Counted from the stretch's first letter, positions 37,955-46,956 are shown. The stretch is DNA of 64,000 nucleotides from Pseudomonas fluorescens NCIMB 11764 (GCF_000293885.2 NZ_CP010945.1:5042001-5106000), one strand, 5' to 3'. Notes: a model not told the origin generated them from the sequence alone. A program made the numbers and translations.

Positions 37955-38479
37955 ATGATGGTCGCCGACTCTTCCAGCATTCAGAACCTCTACGTCACTC
38001 ATCACCGCTGGTTGCATGAGTTGCTGCGCCGTCGCTTGAGCAACGCGTTCGATGCCGCCGACCTGGCCCATGACACCTTCATCCGGGTGCTCAAGCGCCC
38101 GCAGGTGTTCGACTGCGAAACCCGCGAACGTTCCTACCTGGCCACCATCGCCCGGGGCTTGTGCATCGATCACTGGCGCCGTCGGCAACTCGAACAGGCG
38201 TGGCTGGAGACGCTGGCCTCGCGCCCACAAGCCGTTCAACCGTCGCCGGAGCAACGGGCGATCATCGTCGAAACCCTGTACGAAGTGGACGCCATGCTGA
38301 TGCGCCTGCCCACGCGGGTGCGCGACGCGTTCATCCTCGCCCAGTTGCACGGCCTGCCCTACCGCGCCATCGCCGAAGAAATCGGCGTGTGCGAGCGCAT
38401 GGTGAAAAAGTACCTGGCGCAAGCGCTGATGCATTGCGCGATGCTCGAAGCCGAGCTTGACGGCCTGTTGATCGAGTAA
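37955..38479 (+). CDS. ECF sigma factor, FecI type
   Basis: A 174-residue sigma-70 family iron-starvation factor. Region 2: DAADLAHDTFIRVLKRPQVFD and RSYLATIARGLCIDHWRR; region 4: LPTRVRDAFILAQLHGLPYRAIAEEIGVCERMVKKYLAQALMHC. The ATG at 37955 (or the adjacent one at 37958) fits the family; codons further upstream in the frame are non-conserved. With the FecR anti-sigma and TonB receptor next to it, this is a complete cell-surface signalling set that switches on receptor genes when the siderophore is bound. Confidence 0.92.
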   Translation: MMVADSSSIQNLYVTHHRWLHELLRRRLSNAFDAADLAHDTFIRVLKRPQVFDCETRERSYLATIARGLCIDHWRRRQLEQAWLETLASRPQAVQPSPEQRAIIVETLYEVDAMLMRLPTRVRDAFILAQLHGLPYRAIAEEIGVCERMVKKYLAQALMHCAMLEAELDGLLIE

Positions 38480-38483
38480 GCGC

Positions 38484-39467
38484 ATGCCCTCTGCCGCCTC
38501 CAACTCCATCAGCCATGCCAGCCTCGAACAGGCGGCGCAATGGTATGTGCAACTCAACGACCAGCAGGTCGGCGAACACGAGCGTCAGCGCTGGCAAGCC
38601 TGGCTGGCGCAAAGTGGCGACCATCAGGCGGCCTGGCGATATGTCGAGCGTGTCGGCCAGCGCTTCGCCGCGTTGCAGGACGATCAGCCGCAGGCTGCCG
38701 GCCTGGTGCTGCGCAACACCGCGCGCTCGCCGATCACGCGTCGGCAAACGGTCAAGAGCCTGCTCATCCTCGCCTCGGGCGGGCTGTTGGGCTGGAACGC
38801 CTGGCGCGACACTTCGCTGCCGGATGCCTTGGGACGCTGGACGGCCGACCTTTCAACCGGCACCGGCGAAACCCGCGAAAGCCTGCTCAGCGACGGCAGC
38901 CGGGTCTGGCTCAACGCCTTGAGCGCCTTGAATGTGCGTTTCGACACCACGCAACGCCTGCTGCTGTTGAGTGCCGGGGAAGTGTTGATCGACACCGCCA
39001 AGGACAGCCGCCGACCGTTTCTGGTGCAAACCGCCCAGGGCCGGATGCGCGCACTCGGCACGCGTTTCAGTGTGCGTCAGGAAGAACAACAGACATTGCT
39101 CAACGTCTACGAAGGCGCGGTCGAAGTCCGAACCACTCAGGGCCAGGTGCACGTGGTTGAGGCCGGACGCCAATTGGCGTTCACGCAAAGCCACCTCCCG
39201 CCCTCCTCCGAGGCTGCGGCCGGGCGCGAAGCCTGGCGTCGCGGCGTGTTGCTGGCGGATAACCTGCCGCTGGGCCAGTTGATCGAAGAGTTGAGCCGCT
39301 ACCGTCATGGGCATCTGGCCTGCGACCCTGCCATCGCCGGGTTGCCGGTCATGGGTTCGTTCCCGCTCAAGGACACCGATCAGGCCCTGCACCTGCTGGA
39401 AGCAGCCTTACCGATACGCGTGGAGAAAACCCTGGCGTGGTGGGTCAGCGTCGGTCCGAAGGTGTGA
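38484..39467 (+). CDS. FecR-type anti-sigma regulator
   Basis: A 327-residue transmembrane sensor. The N-terminal cytoplasmic domain (DUF4880, ASLEQAAQWYVQLND and the W-Q-A-W-L block) holds the sigma factor, a hydrophobic segment at about 92-103 (SLLILASGGLLGW) crosses the membrane, and the periplasmic FecR domain contains VWLNALSALNVRF, GEVLIDTAKD and the RALGTRFSVRQEE block. It starts 4 bp after the sigma gene. Signals from the receptor STN domain to the sigma factor. Confidence 0.93.
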   Translation: MPSAASNSISHASLEQAAQWYVQLNDQQVGEHERQRWQAWLAQSGDHQAAWRYVERVGQRFAALQDDQPQAAGLVLRNTARSPITRRQTVKSLLILASGGLLGWNAWRDTSLPDALGRWTADLSTGTGETRESLLSDGSRVWLNALSALNVRFDTTQRLLLLSAGEVLIDTAKDSRRPFLVQTAQGRMRALGTRFSVRQEEQQTLLNVYEGAVEVRTTQGQVHVVEAGRQLAFTQSHLPPSSEAAAGREAWRRGVLLADNLPLGQLIEELSRYRHGHLACDPAIAGLPVMGSFPLKDTDQALHLLEAALPIRVEKTLAWWVSVGPKV

Positions 39468-39486
39468 GCCAGAAACTTTTGGCGCC

Positions 39487-39540
39487 GCAGTTCCCTTTTG
39501 CGTTTCTCGTTCGGTTAACCCTGTGAAGCCTTTCAATTGC
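39487..39540 (+). promoter_or_regulatory. Leader shared with the second TonB receptor
   Basis: GCAGTTCCCTTTTGCGTTTC, then TCGTTCGGTTAACCCT and GAAGCCTTTCA, matches 57939-57992 upstream of the second receptor without gaps and with about six differences in 52 nt. It probably contains the ECF-dependent promoter and mRNA start; the exact -35 and -10 boxes cannot be assigned. Confidence 0.6.
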
Positions 39541-39569
39541 CGTTCGATTTGATTCCAGGGAACACCCCT

Positions 39570-42050
39570 TTGCGCGACGCCTTCATTCGCACTCGCTTAG
39601 CCTTGCGACCGTTGGCCCTGGCCCTTCCGGTCGCGTTGCTCAGCCTTGTTTCGACGCACACTCAGGCCGAAACATCCGCCGCCAGTGAACAGTCAGGCAG
39701 CCACAAGCGTTACTACACAATCGCTGCCGGTTCGCTGGTGAGCGTACTGAACAGCTTCGCTGAACAAGCGGGGATTTTCCTCGCCGGTCATAACGATCTG
39801 GCCAGTGACAAGCGCAGTCCGGGCCTTGATGGCGAGTTCACCGAGCAGCAGGGTTTGCAGCAATTGCTACAGGGCAGCGGCTTGCAGGCTCAGCCTCAGG
39901 GCGACCGCGGTTATGTGCTCAAAGCAGCCCCAGAGGGTTCGCTGGAACTGGACGCCACCAACATTTCCGGCCAGGCACTGGGCGCCATTACCGAAGACAC
40001 CCATTCCTACACCACCGGATCGGCCTCTTCGGCCACCGGCCTGCCACTGTCCTTGCGGGAAACGCCGCAGTCGGTGACGGTCATTACCCGTCAGCAACTG
40101 GACGATCAGGGCTCCACCAGCATCGCCGATGCCTTGCGTCGCGTGCCCGGCATCAGCGTGCAGAACTACGACAGCGAACGCTGGGAGTTTTCCAGCCGTG
40201 GCCTGCCGATCACCAACTTCCAGTACGACGGCGTCAACACCGACTACGACGGCGTCTACGATTACGGCACCACCAGCACCGACATGGCGACCTTCGACCG
40301 CGTCGAAATCATCAAGGGTGCCACCGGCCTGATGACCGGCTCGGGCGATCCCTCGGCCACCGTCAACCTGATCCGCAAGCGTCCCACCCAAGCGTTCAAG
40401 GCCTCGATCACCGGCGCCGTCGGTTCCTGGGACAACATTCGCAGTACCGGTGACATTGCTGGCCCGCTGACCGAGAGCGGCAACGTGCGCGGGCGATTCG
40501 TCGGTGTGTATCAAGATCGCAGCGCCTACCTGGACAACTACCGCAACACCCGCGATATCACCTACGGCATCCTCGAGGCAGACTTGACGCCGAGCACCCT
40601 CGTGACCTTCGGTATCGACCAGCAGAACACCCGCTCCCGTGGCGCCAGCTGGACCGGTTTCCCGATGTACAACAGCGACGGTTCGCGCACGCGTTTTTCC
40701 CGCTCGTTCAACCCCGCCACCGACTGGAGTCGTCGCGACTTCACCAACCAGACGATCTTCGCCTCGGTGGAGCAGCAACTGGCCAACGACTGGACGCTCA
40801 AAGTCAGCTACGACCGCAAGCACCGCCAGCACGACACCTTCCTCGCCTCGGCCAGCGGCGGCCATCCGGACCCGGTCAGCGGCAACGGCATGTTCATGTA
40901 CATGGGCCAGTTCAAGGGCGATCAGGTACAGGACAACCTCGACGTCAACTTCACCGGCCCGTTCCGCCTGTTCGGTCGCGAGCAAGAGCTGATCGCCGGC
41001 TTCATGTCGATGAACACCCGCCAGGACATCCCGGTACACGGCTCGATCTACCCGCCCGTCGACGGCAGCATCTACGACTGGCGCGGCGAGTTCCCGAAAC
41101 CGGACATTGCCAAGGTGGGCGACAACGACATTGTCCAGCGCCAGACCGGCGCTTACCTCGCCACGCGACTCAAGCCCAGCGACGATCTGGCGGTCATCCT
41201 CGGCACCCGCGTAAGCCAGTTCAAGGCCAACGATGACCTGGACTACAGCGACCCGAACTCCCCGGGCCTGCACGACCGTTACCACCAGACCGGCGTGGTC
41301 ACACCGTACGCCGGACTGGTCTACGACCTCGATGACACGTACTCGGTGTACACCAGCTATACCAGCATCTATCAGCCGCAGATGAGCAAGGATGCCCAGC
41401 GCAAAATACTCGACCCGGTGCAAGGCGACAGCTACGAAGCGGGGATCAAGGCCGAATACGTTGGCGGCCGCTTGAACGCCAGTTTTGCCGTGTTCCGTAT
41501 CGAGCAGGACAACCTGGCCGAGTACGTCAGTGGCGTCGATAGCGAGTCGGTGTACCGTGCAGTGCAAGGGGCGACCACCAAAGGCTTTGAGGTCGAACTG
41601 GCGGGCGAAGTGATGGATGGCTGGAACCTGTCAGCCGGCTACAGCTACAACCACACCCGCGATGCCAAGGGCGATTACGTCTACGGCTCGATCCTGCAAA
41701 CCACCGCGCCGCAGCAGGTCGTTCGGGTGTTCAACACGTATCGCCTGTCGGGCGCACTGGAAAAACTCACCGTCGGGGGCGGTGTGAACTGGCAGAGCGA
41801 ATTCTTCGGCAATGTGTTCCAGCCCAACCCCGACGACACGGTCAACTTCGGCCAGTCCTCGACGCTCACCCAGCACAGCTACGCCCTGGTGGACGTCATG
41901 GCGCGCTACCGCTTCAACGATCACTTGAGCACGACGCTGAATGTGAAGAACCTGTTCGACAAGACCTACTACACCGGGCTCGGCAACTTCGGCACCGGGT
42001 TCTATGGCGAACCGCGCAGCCTGCAACTGACCACCCGCTGGGATTTCTGA
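39570..42050 (+). CDS. TonB-dependent siderophore receptor with signalling domain
   Basis: An 826-residue outer-membrane receptor from a TTG start with AGGGA 8 nt upstream; this start aligns the signal peptide (LALRPLALALPVALLSL) with that of the second receptor. After cleavage near Ala33 comes an STN signalling domain (about 46-103), then the plug with SLRETPQSVTVITRQQLDD and a 22-strand barrel ending in the terminal aromatic W-D-F. Similar to the FhuE/FpvA-like TIGR01783 group, so the ligand is a ferric siderophore, probably a xenosiderophore or hydroxamate type. Works with the sigma/FecR pair just upstream. Confidence 0.93.
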   Translation: MRDAFIRTRLALRPLALALPVALLSLVSTHTQAETSAASEQSGSHKRYYTIAAGSLVSVLNSFAEQAGIFLAGHNDLASDKRSPGLDGEFTEQQGLQQLLQGSGLQAQPQGDRGYVLKAAPEGSLELDATNISGQALGAITEDTHSYTTGSASSATGLPLSLRETPQSVTVITRQQLDDQGSTSIADALRRVPGISVQNYDSERWEFSSRGLPITNFQYDGVNTDYDGVYDYGTTSTDMATFDRVEIIKGATGLMTGSGDPSATVNLIRKRPTQAFKASITGAVGSWDNIRSTGDIAGPLTESGNVRGRFVGVYQDRSAYLDNYRNTRDITYGILEADLTPSTLVTFGIDQQNTRSRGASWTGFPMYNSDGSRTRFSRSFNPATDWSRRDFTNQTIFASVEQQLANDWTLKVSYDRKHRQHDTFLASASGGHPDPVSGNGMFMYMGQFKGDQVQDNLDVNFTGPFRLFGREQELIAGFMSMNTRQDIPVHGSIYPPVDGSIYDWRGEFPKPDIAKVGDNDIVQRQTGAYLATRLKPSDDLAVILGTRVSQFKANDDLDYSDPNSPGLHDRYHQTGVVTPYAGLVYDLDDTYSVYTSYTSIYQPQMSKDAQRKILDPVQGDSYEAGIKAEYVGGRLNASFAVFRIEQDNLAEYVSGVDSESVYRAVQGATTKGFEVELAGEVMDGWNLSAGYSYNHTRDAKGDYVYGSILQTTAPQQVVRVFNTYRLSGALEKLTVGGGVNWQSEFFGNVFQPNPDDTVNFGQSSTLTQHSYALVDVMARYRFNDHLSTTLNVKNLFDKTYYTGLGNFGTGFYGEPRSLQLTTRWDF

Positions 42051-42069
42051 CCGGGCCGCGAGGGTGCAG

Positions 42070-42123
42070 ATGAAAAAACTCGACATCACGGCGCTGCAAC
42101 GAGCCTTTGACGGCAAGAGCTAA
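42070..42123 (+). CDS. Possible 17-residue peptide after the receptor
   Basis: ATG at 42070 has GAGGG 5 nt upstream and encodes M-K-K-L-D-I-T-A-L-Q-R-A-F-D-G-K-S before TAA, 19 nt after the receptor stop. No family known. It may be a translated short peptide or an accidental frame; the good ribosome site is the only argument. Confidence 0.3.
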   Translation: MKKLDITALQRAFDGKS

Positions 42124-42158
42124 TACACTCAGACGCTGACCTGCCAAGGACACTGACG

Positions 42159-42992
42159 ATGAAGCCCACCGCTGCCAAAGACGCTGACAAGGCCCCGCGC
42201 TTCTGGCGCGACGACGCCCTGCCCTTCATCGAAGCCCGCTCCATCGCCGACGGCCGTGAGGTCTGCTACACCCGGCATGCTCACGAGCACTTTTCCATCG
42301 GTGCGATTACCGCCGGGCGCAGCACCTATGTCCATGAACAATCGGAGTGTGAGGTCAGCGCCGGCACGGTGGTGCTGATGAATCCCGGCGATGTCCACGC
42401 CTGCAACCCGATCGACGACCAGCCGTGGTCGTATCTGATGTTGTATGTCGATACGCCTTGGCTTACCGACTTGCAGCATCAGCTGGGGTTCAGCAGCGAC
42501 CTGGCGTTTCGGCGGTTTTCCACCACCCATACGGGTGACGCCAGCCTGTTTACCGGCCTGAAGGCGTTGTATGAGGTGTTGGTCGACACGGAGCAAGATG
42601 TGCTGAGCAAACACAGCGCCGCGGTCGAGTTTTTTACCGACGTGCAGCAACAGCTCAACCCCGGCGATCAACCGCTGCGCGAACCCAATTTTAAACTGGA
42701 GCGGGCGGCGGATTACATCCGCGACCACTGCACGCAACTGCTCAAGCTCGAAGACATTTGCGAAGCCGCGCAACTGTCGCCGTCGTACCTGATCCGCGCC
42801 TTCAAACAGCATTACGGCATGACGCCCCACGCTTTTCTCGTCAACCGGCGCATTCAGTTCGCCCAGGACCGACTGCGCAGCGGCCATCTGGTCGCCGACG
42901 TCGCGCTGGAAGCGGGGTTCGCCGATCAGGCGCATTTTCAGCGGGCGTTCAAACAGCACCTGGCGGCGACGCCGGGGCAGTATCGCGGCTGA
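42159..42992 (+). CDS. AraC-family transcriptional regulator
   Basis: A 277-residue regulator with an N-terminal cupin (HAHEHFSIGAITAGRS and MNPGDVHACNP, metal/ligand-binding barrel at about 38-90) and two C-terminal HTH units (LEDICEAAQLSPSYLIRAFKQHYGMTPHAFL and LVADVALEAGFADQAHFQRAFKQHLAATPGQYR). This domain pair is usual for regulators of adjacent LysE-type exporters, and a LysE gene indeed lies convergent just beyond a REPIN. Confidence 0.92.
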   Translation: MKPTAAKDADKAPRFWRDDALPFIEARSIADGREVCYTRHAHEHFSIGAITAGRSTYVHEQSECEVSAGTVVLMNPGDVHACNPIDDQPWSYLMLYVDTPWLTDLQHQLGFSSDLAFRRFSTTHTGDASLFTGLKALYEVLVDTEQDVLSKHSAAVEFFTDVQQQLNPGDQPLREPNFKLERAADYIRDHCTQLLKLEDICEAAQLSPSYLIRAFKQHYGMTPHAFLVNRRIQFAQDRLRSGHLVADVALEAGFADQAHFQRAFKQHLAATPGQYRG

Positions 42993-43016
42993 CCGTGCGA
43001 AAACTCGCGTGCCTCT

Positions 43017-43138
43017 GTGGCGAGGGAGCTTGCTCCCGCTCGGCGGCGAAGCCGTCGTAATATCGGCCTGCAAGGTCGTTCAGCAATAATGGGAATGGGG
43101 CTGCTTCGCAGCCCAGCGGGAGCAAGCTCCCTCGCCAC
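43017..43138. repeat. REPIN, GTGGCGAGGGAGCTTGCT type (copy 3)
   Basis: Arms GTGGCGAGGGAGCTTGCTCC and GGGAGCAAGCTCCCTCGCCAC between the convergent araC-type and lysE-type genes; may serve as bidirectional transcript end. Confidence 0.9.
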
Positions 43139-43158
43139 AAGAGCTGGTTAGCGCGCCC

Positions 43159-43746
43159 TTAAGGCCACAACAGATAAACCGCACTCATCGCCAGCAACGC
43201 CGCCATGCTCCGATTGAACAACCGCATCCCCGCCGGGTTATTCAAGTAACCGCGCAAAAAAGTCCCGGCGTACGCCCAGCAGCCGACCGACAAGTAGCAG
43301 ATCACCAGATACACCGCCGCAAACTGCCAGACCAATCGTGCCTCGCCGTCGGCAACAAACGCCCCCATGCCCGCAACGCAGGCCAGCCACGCTTTCGGGT
43401 TGAGCCATTGCATCACCGCGCCGTACAGCATCGACGGCGCCCGCGCCGAATCCTTGGCATCGAGTTGACCGTTATCCGCCGCCAGTTTCCATGCCATGAA
43501 TAACAGAAACGCCACCCCGGCCAGCTGCACCACCCGCGTCAGCGCCGGCCACAGCTGCAACACCTCATGCAACCCCAGCCCCATCAGCACCAGCAGCAAC
43601 ACAAAACCCAGCGTCGCCCCCGCCACGTGCCGCTGGCTGGCGCGAAAACCGAACTGCGCGCCGGAACTCAACGCCACAATGTTCACCGGCCCCGGCGTGA
43701 TCGACGCCACCAGCGCAAACGCCGCCATCGAAATAATCAGACTCAT
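43159..43746 (-). CDS. LysE/RhtB-family exporter
   Basis: A 195-residue inner-membrane protein with about six hydrophobic segments; it begins ISMAAFALVASITPGPVNIVALSSGAQFGF, the typical LysE entry with the P-G-P motif, and contains QWLNPKAWLACVAGMGAF. Exports amino acids or related small molecules. Convergent with the AraC-type regulator, its likely controller. Confidence 0.92.
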   Translation of the reverse strand: MSLIISMAAFALVASITPGPVNIVALSSGAQFGFRASQRHVAGATLGFVLLLVLMGLGLHEVLQLWPALTRVVQLAGVAFLLFMAWKLAADNGQLDAKDSARAPSMLYGAVMQWLNPKAWLACVAGMGAFVADGEARLVWQFAAVYLVICYLSVGCWAYAGTFLRGYLNNPAGMRLFNRSMAALLAMSAVYLLWP

Positions 43747-43831
43747 TGCGTACCTTCTTCAATTCAGTTGAACCAGGCCTCAAGGTAAAGAGCAGCCCGG
43801 CGCCCGTATTGAAGAAAACTGCCCACCCGCG

Positions 43832-45163
43832 TCACGCATACGCGCCGACCACCCGCTTCACTTTGATCAACGCCTGTCGCAGCGAATCCATGTCCACCGA
43901 CCCCAGCGCCAGCCGGATCGCATGCGGCACATGGACCGAGGTCGCAAACGGCTCGGCGGTGGAGACGGCGACTTGCTCGTGCATCAATTCCACCGCGATC
44001 TGGTCCGCTCTGGCGTCCTCCGCCAACGGTAGCCACAGAAAGTACGAAAATGGATGAGTCATGCAGCGCAGCCCTTTGAGCAGCTCGGCGGCCATGGCTT
44101 GCCGGGCCTGGGCGTCCGCGCGCTTTTGCGCTTCCAGTTGGCTCACGGTCCCATCGTCAATCCAGGCGCAGGCAATCGCGGTCATCACGCCGGGGGTGTT
44201 CCAGGTCGTGGCCCGGATTGCACGCTCCAGAGCAGGCACCTTCTCGACCGGCGCAGCGATGAAGCCGACGCGCAGCCCCGTGGCGACATTCTTGGAGAAC
44301 CCGGAAACGTAGACGGTCCGTTCCGGCGCCAAGTCGGCTAACGGTGCCGGGGCGTCTTCGACCAGAAAGGCGTAGGCGGCGTCTTCGATGATCAACAGGT
44401 CATGCTGACGCGCAATCGACACGAACTGCGTGCGCCATTGCATATCCATCACCCAGCCCAGCGGATTGTGCAGAGTCGGCATGGTGTAGACAGCCCGCAC
44501 CGAGCGGCGCCGGCAAAGCGCTTGCAACGCCTCCAGATCAGGCCCGGTTTCCGTGGCCGGAATGGGCACGATTTCCAGGTGCAGCGATTCGGCCAGCACC
44601 TTGAAACCGGTGTAGGTCAACGCATCCGCGGCGATCACATCACCGGGTTTGAGCAACGCCATCATCGTCACCGCCAATCCGTGTTGAGCACCGCTGACGA
44701 TCAACACCTGTTCCGCCTGGACGCTCAATCCACGTGAGCCCAGATGGTTCGCAATCGATGCCCGCTCATGCAGGCGCCCGGCATGGGGCTGATAGCGCAG
44801 ATGGGATTCGAGGTCGCCGGATAACGCGAGCTGGCGCAGGGCCGTGCGCAACAGATCCGCCTGACCGGGCAATGACGGGTAGTTGAAGTTGAGGTCGGCC
44901 ATGCCCACGGCCACCACGTGCTGGCTGACACCCTGACCGGGCGGGAGCGACGTCTCCCTGACGAACGTGCCTCGTCCCGTTTCGCCGCTGACCAGGCCCA
45001 TCGCCTCAAGCTCCGCGTACACGCGGCTGGCCGTGACGAGCGCCAATCCATGCTCAGCGGCGAGATGCCGATGGGTGGGCAGGCGCGTACCGGGCGGCAA
45101 ATGTCCTGAACGGATGTCCGCGGCAAAGGTGTCGACCAACGACTTGTAGCGCAAGCGAGGCAT
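43832..45163 (-). CDS. MocR/PdxR-type regulator (GntR HTH plus aminotransferase domain)
   Basis: A 443-residue fusion: GntR winged helix at 1-70 (PPGTRLPTHRHLAAEHGLALVTASRVYAELEAMGLV) followed by a class I aminotransferase-like domain. The PLP lysine is in YVSGFSKNVATGLRVGF. Regulators of this type sense PLP-linked metabolites. The start at 45163 is the family start; the open frame upstream crosses into the divergent EamA gene. It lies 103 bp from that transporter and probably controls it. Confidence 0.92.
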   Translation of the reverse strand: MPRLRYKSLVDTFAADIRSGHLPPGTRLPTHRHLAAEHGLALVTASRVYAELEAMGLVSGETGRGTFVRETSLPPGQGVSQHVVAVGMADLNFNYPSLPGQADLLRTALRQLALSGDLESHLRYQPHAGRLHERASIANHLGSRGLSVQAEQVLIVSGAQHGLAVTMMALLKPGDVIAADALTYTGFKVLAESLHLEIVPIPATETGPDLEALQALCRRRSVRAVYTMPTLHNPLGWVMDMQWRTQFVSIARQHDLLIIEDAAYAFLVEDAPAPLADLAPERTVYVSGFSKNVATGLRVGFIAAPVEKVPALERAIRATTWNTPGVMTAIACAWIDDGTVSQLEAQKRADAQARQAMAAELLKGLRCMTHPFSYFLWLPLAEDARADQIAVELMHEQVAVSTAEPFATSVHVPHAIRLALGSVDMDSLRQALIKVKRVVGAYA

Positions 45164-45266
45164 AGTGGGGATGTATCCATGACAATTTTTTGATTGTCTC
45201 AATAGTCGACCATACGATGGGTTCAAGGCAACCCGCCGCATTAACCCTCTGTCGAGTGTGACCTCA

Positions 45267-46163
45267 ATGGAACGCGTATCGAATCTGAACACCCAGCCTC
45301 GGGAAAACTTCACCAGTGGCTGGCTCAACGGGCTGATCGGCGTGGTGATCTTCAGCGGCTCGCTGCCCGCCACGCGGGTCGCGGTGCTGGAGTTCGATCC
45401 GGTGTTCCTGACTGTTGCCCGGGCCACCATCGCCGGCGTGCTTGCGCTGTGCCTGCTGTGGCTGTTCAAGGAAAAACGTCCGGCGCGCAGCCAGTTGCTG
45501 CCGCTGGTCATCGTGGCCATGGGCGTGGTGGTCGGGTTTCCACTGCTGACGGCGCTGGCCCTGCAATACGTGACCTCGGCGCACTCGATCGTCTTCGTGG
45601 GGTTGCTGCCGCTCGCGACCGCCGTGTTTGGCGTGGTGCGCGGTGGCGAGCGGCCTCGCCCGGTGTTCTGGTTTTTCTCGGTGCTGGGCAGTGTGCTGGT
45701 GGTGGGATTTGCCGTGTCCCAAGGCCTGACCGCCTCGCCGGAAGGCGACCTTCTGATGCTGGCGGCGATCCTGGCCTGCGGCCTCGGTTATGCCGAAGGG
45801 GCGAAGCTGTCCCGGACACTCGGTGGCTGGCAGGTGATTTCCTGGGCGCTGGTGTTGTCACTGCCGGTGATGGCGTTGTTGACCTTGTGGCTCAAGCCCG
45901 TTTCGTTCTCGGGGATCAGTGCGCCGGCGTGGTTCAGCCTGGGTTATGTGTCGCTGTTCAGCATGTTGATCGGTTTTGTGTTCTGGTATCGCGGGCTGGC
46001 GCAGGGCGGGATTGCGGCCGTGGGGCAACTGCAACTGCTGCAGCCATTTTTTGGCTTGGCGCTGGCGGCGACGTTGCTGCACGAGCACGTCAGCATTGGC
46101 ATGCTGGCGGTCACGGTGGCGGTGATTCTCTGTGTGGCAGGCGCGAAGAAGTTTGCGAAGTAA
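45267..46163 (+). CDS. EamA/DMT-superfamily transporter
   Basis: A 298-residue inner-membrane protein with about ten hydrophobic segments in two EamA repeats; landmarks LIGVVIFSGSLPATRVAVLEFDPVFLTVARA and, in the second half, GLAQGGIAAVGQLQLLQPFFGLALAATLLHEHV. Likely exports a small metabolite. ATG at 45267 chosen over a GTG three codons earlier. Divergent from the MocR-type regulator. Confidence 0.92.
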   Translation: MERVSNLNTQPRENFTSGWLNGLIGVVIFSGSLPATRVAVLEFDPVFLTVARATIAGVLALCLLWLFKEKRPARSQLLPLVIVAMGVVVGFPLLTALALQYVTSAHSIVFVGLLPLATAVFGVVRGGERPRPVFWFFSVLGSVLVVGFAVSQGLTASPEGDLLMLAAILACGLGYAEGAKLSRTLGGWQVISWALVLSLPVMALLTLWLKPVSFSGISAPAWFSLGYVSLFSMLIGFVFWYRGLAQGGIAAVGQLQLLQPFFGLALAATLLHEHVSIGMLAVTVAVILCVAGAKKFAK

Positions 46164-46320
46164 CCGGTCTGTTTTCGTTCGAATCTGGCTGTTTAACCGG
46201 CTTGTTTAAGTGCGATCAGATTTACTTCCTGAAAGCTACATGACCTTGCGCCGTTGCCTACGGGTACGCCAGAATCCGCCGGCTTGTGCACCTTGGACCT
46301 GGGATTTATCGTTTTCCGGT

Positions 46321-46545
46321 CGCTGAAAAGAACAGCGATCGGGTTTGGTAGCCCGGGTTATACAAGGTGTATTGCATCACCATTCGGGGCGTTTTTTGTC
46401 TCGACTTTATGGTGGTCATGCACAGGGCGCCTTCGGGCGCGCCGGTTTCCTTGTGCCCGGTCTACCAACCTGCGTATGGCCACCACCTTCGTTTGGTAGC
46501 GAAGGTGATGGCTCCTGGTTTGTTGCTGCACAAGGAGTTGTACCT
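46321..46545 (+). ncRNA. Structured leader of the DUF6124 gene, candidate RNA switch
   Basis: Seen by hand folding on the plus strand: hairpin CGCTG/CAGCG (46321-46337); hairpin CGGG/CCCG (46340-46355) with loop TTTGGTAG; long-range helix GGTGGTCAT (46411-46419) with ATGGCCACC (46476-46484) enclosing GCACA/TGTGC and a GCGCC-TTCG-GGCGC tetraloop hairpin (46427-46440); free CTACCAA (46462-46468); hairpin CCTTCG/CGAAGG (46486-46505) again with loop TTTGGTAG; then CTCCT (46512-46516) pairing with the Shine-Dalgarno AGGAG (46533-46537). CTACCAA can pair with either loop. No terminator, so control would be translational. No gene is supported in 46164-46545. Confidence 0.65.
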
Positions 46546-46905
46546 ATGTTCAAAGTAACGCCCAACCCGCCAGACACCGATCCGGTTTCCCCGTACGAAC
46601 CCGATTCAAAAAAACTCAACGACGCCGCCGAACGAGCCCTCGACTTTCATTTCCCGTCGGCTGCCGACCTCAAAGGCACCCCGCGCACCATCACAAAGAT
46701 GTTCACCGTCAACCCTGAACTCGATACCGAAACCCTGCTGGCCCATGCGTGTGAGTCGCTGGCCTCGGCCAACGTCATGACCATGGACCTGGCGGACCAC
46801 ATGGACGGGCCGAGTCGCAACACCCTGTTGGGCATTGCACAAGTCATCATGCTCGGCGAGCTGGCGGTCAACCGGGCGCTGGATCAACTCGACCCGATCG
46901 AATAG
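46546..46905 (+). CDS. DUF6124 family small protein
   Basis: A 119-residue soluble protein of a family confined largely to Pseudomonas (DUF6124). It starts MFKVTPNPPDTDP, has a disordered proline-rich N-terminus, then helices with the pattern DTETLLAHACESLASANVMTMDLADHMDGPSRNTLLGIAQVIMLGELAVNRALDQ. The AGGAG site lies 8 nt before the ATG but can be sequestered by the leader. The function is unknown. A strong stem-loop follows. Confidence 0.88.
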   Translation: MFKVTPNPPDTDPVSPYEPDSKKLNDAAERALDFHFPSAADLKGTPRTITKMFTVNPELDTETLLAHACESLASANVMTMDLADHMDGPSRNTLLGIAQVIMLGELAVNRALDQLDPIE

Positions 46906-46927
46906 CCACGGCCTCCCATGAATGTAC

Positions 46928-46956
46928 GGTGCCTGCGGCTCAAGCCGCACGGCACC
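46928..46956 (+). terminator. Strong stem-loop after the DUF6124 gene
   Basis: GGTGCCTGCGGC pairs with GCCGCA-c-GGCACC (12 bp with one bulge, 4-nt loop). There is no T-run, so it is more likely a transcript-stabilising or Rho-assisted end than a classic terminator. Confidence 0.45.

Noticed and set aside
39867..41567. Long minus-strand frame opposite the first TonB receptor, and a 742-codon one opposite the second
   Set aside because: Antisense shadows of clearly recognised receptors.
46367..46558. 63-codon protein overlapping the DUF6124 start
   Set aside because: It runs through the structured leader and its frame is broken relative to the stems; the ribosome site belongs to the DUF6124 ATG.
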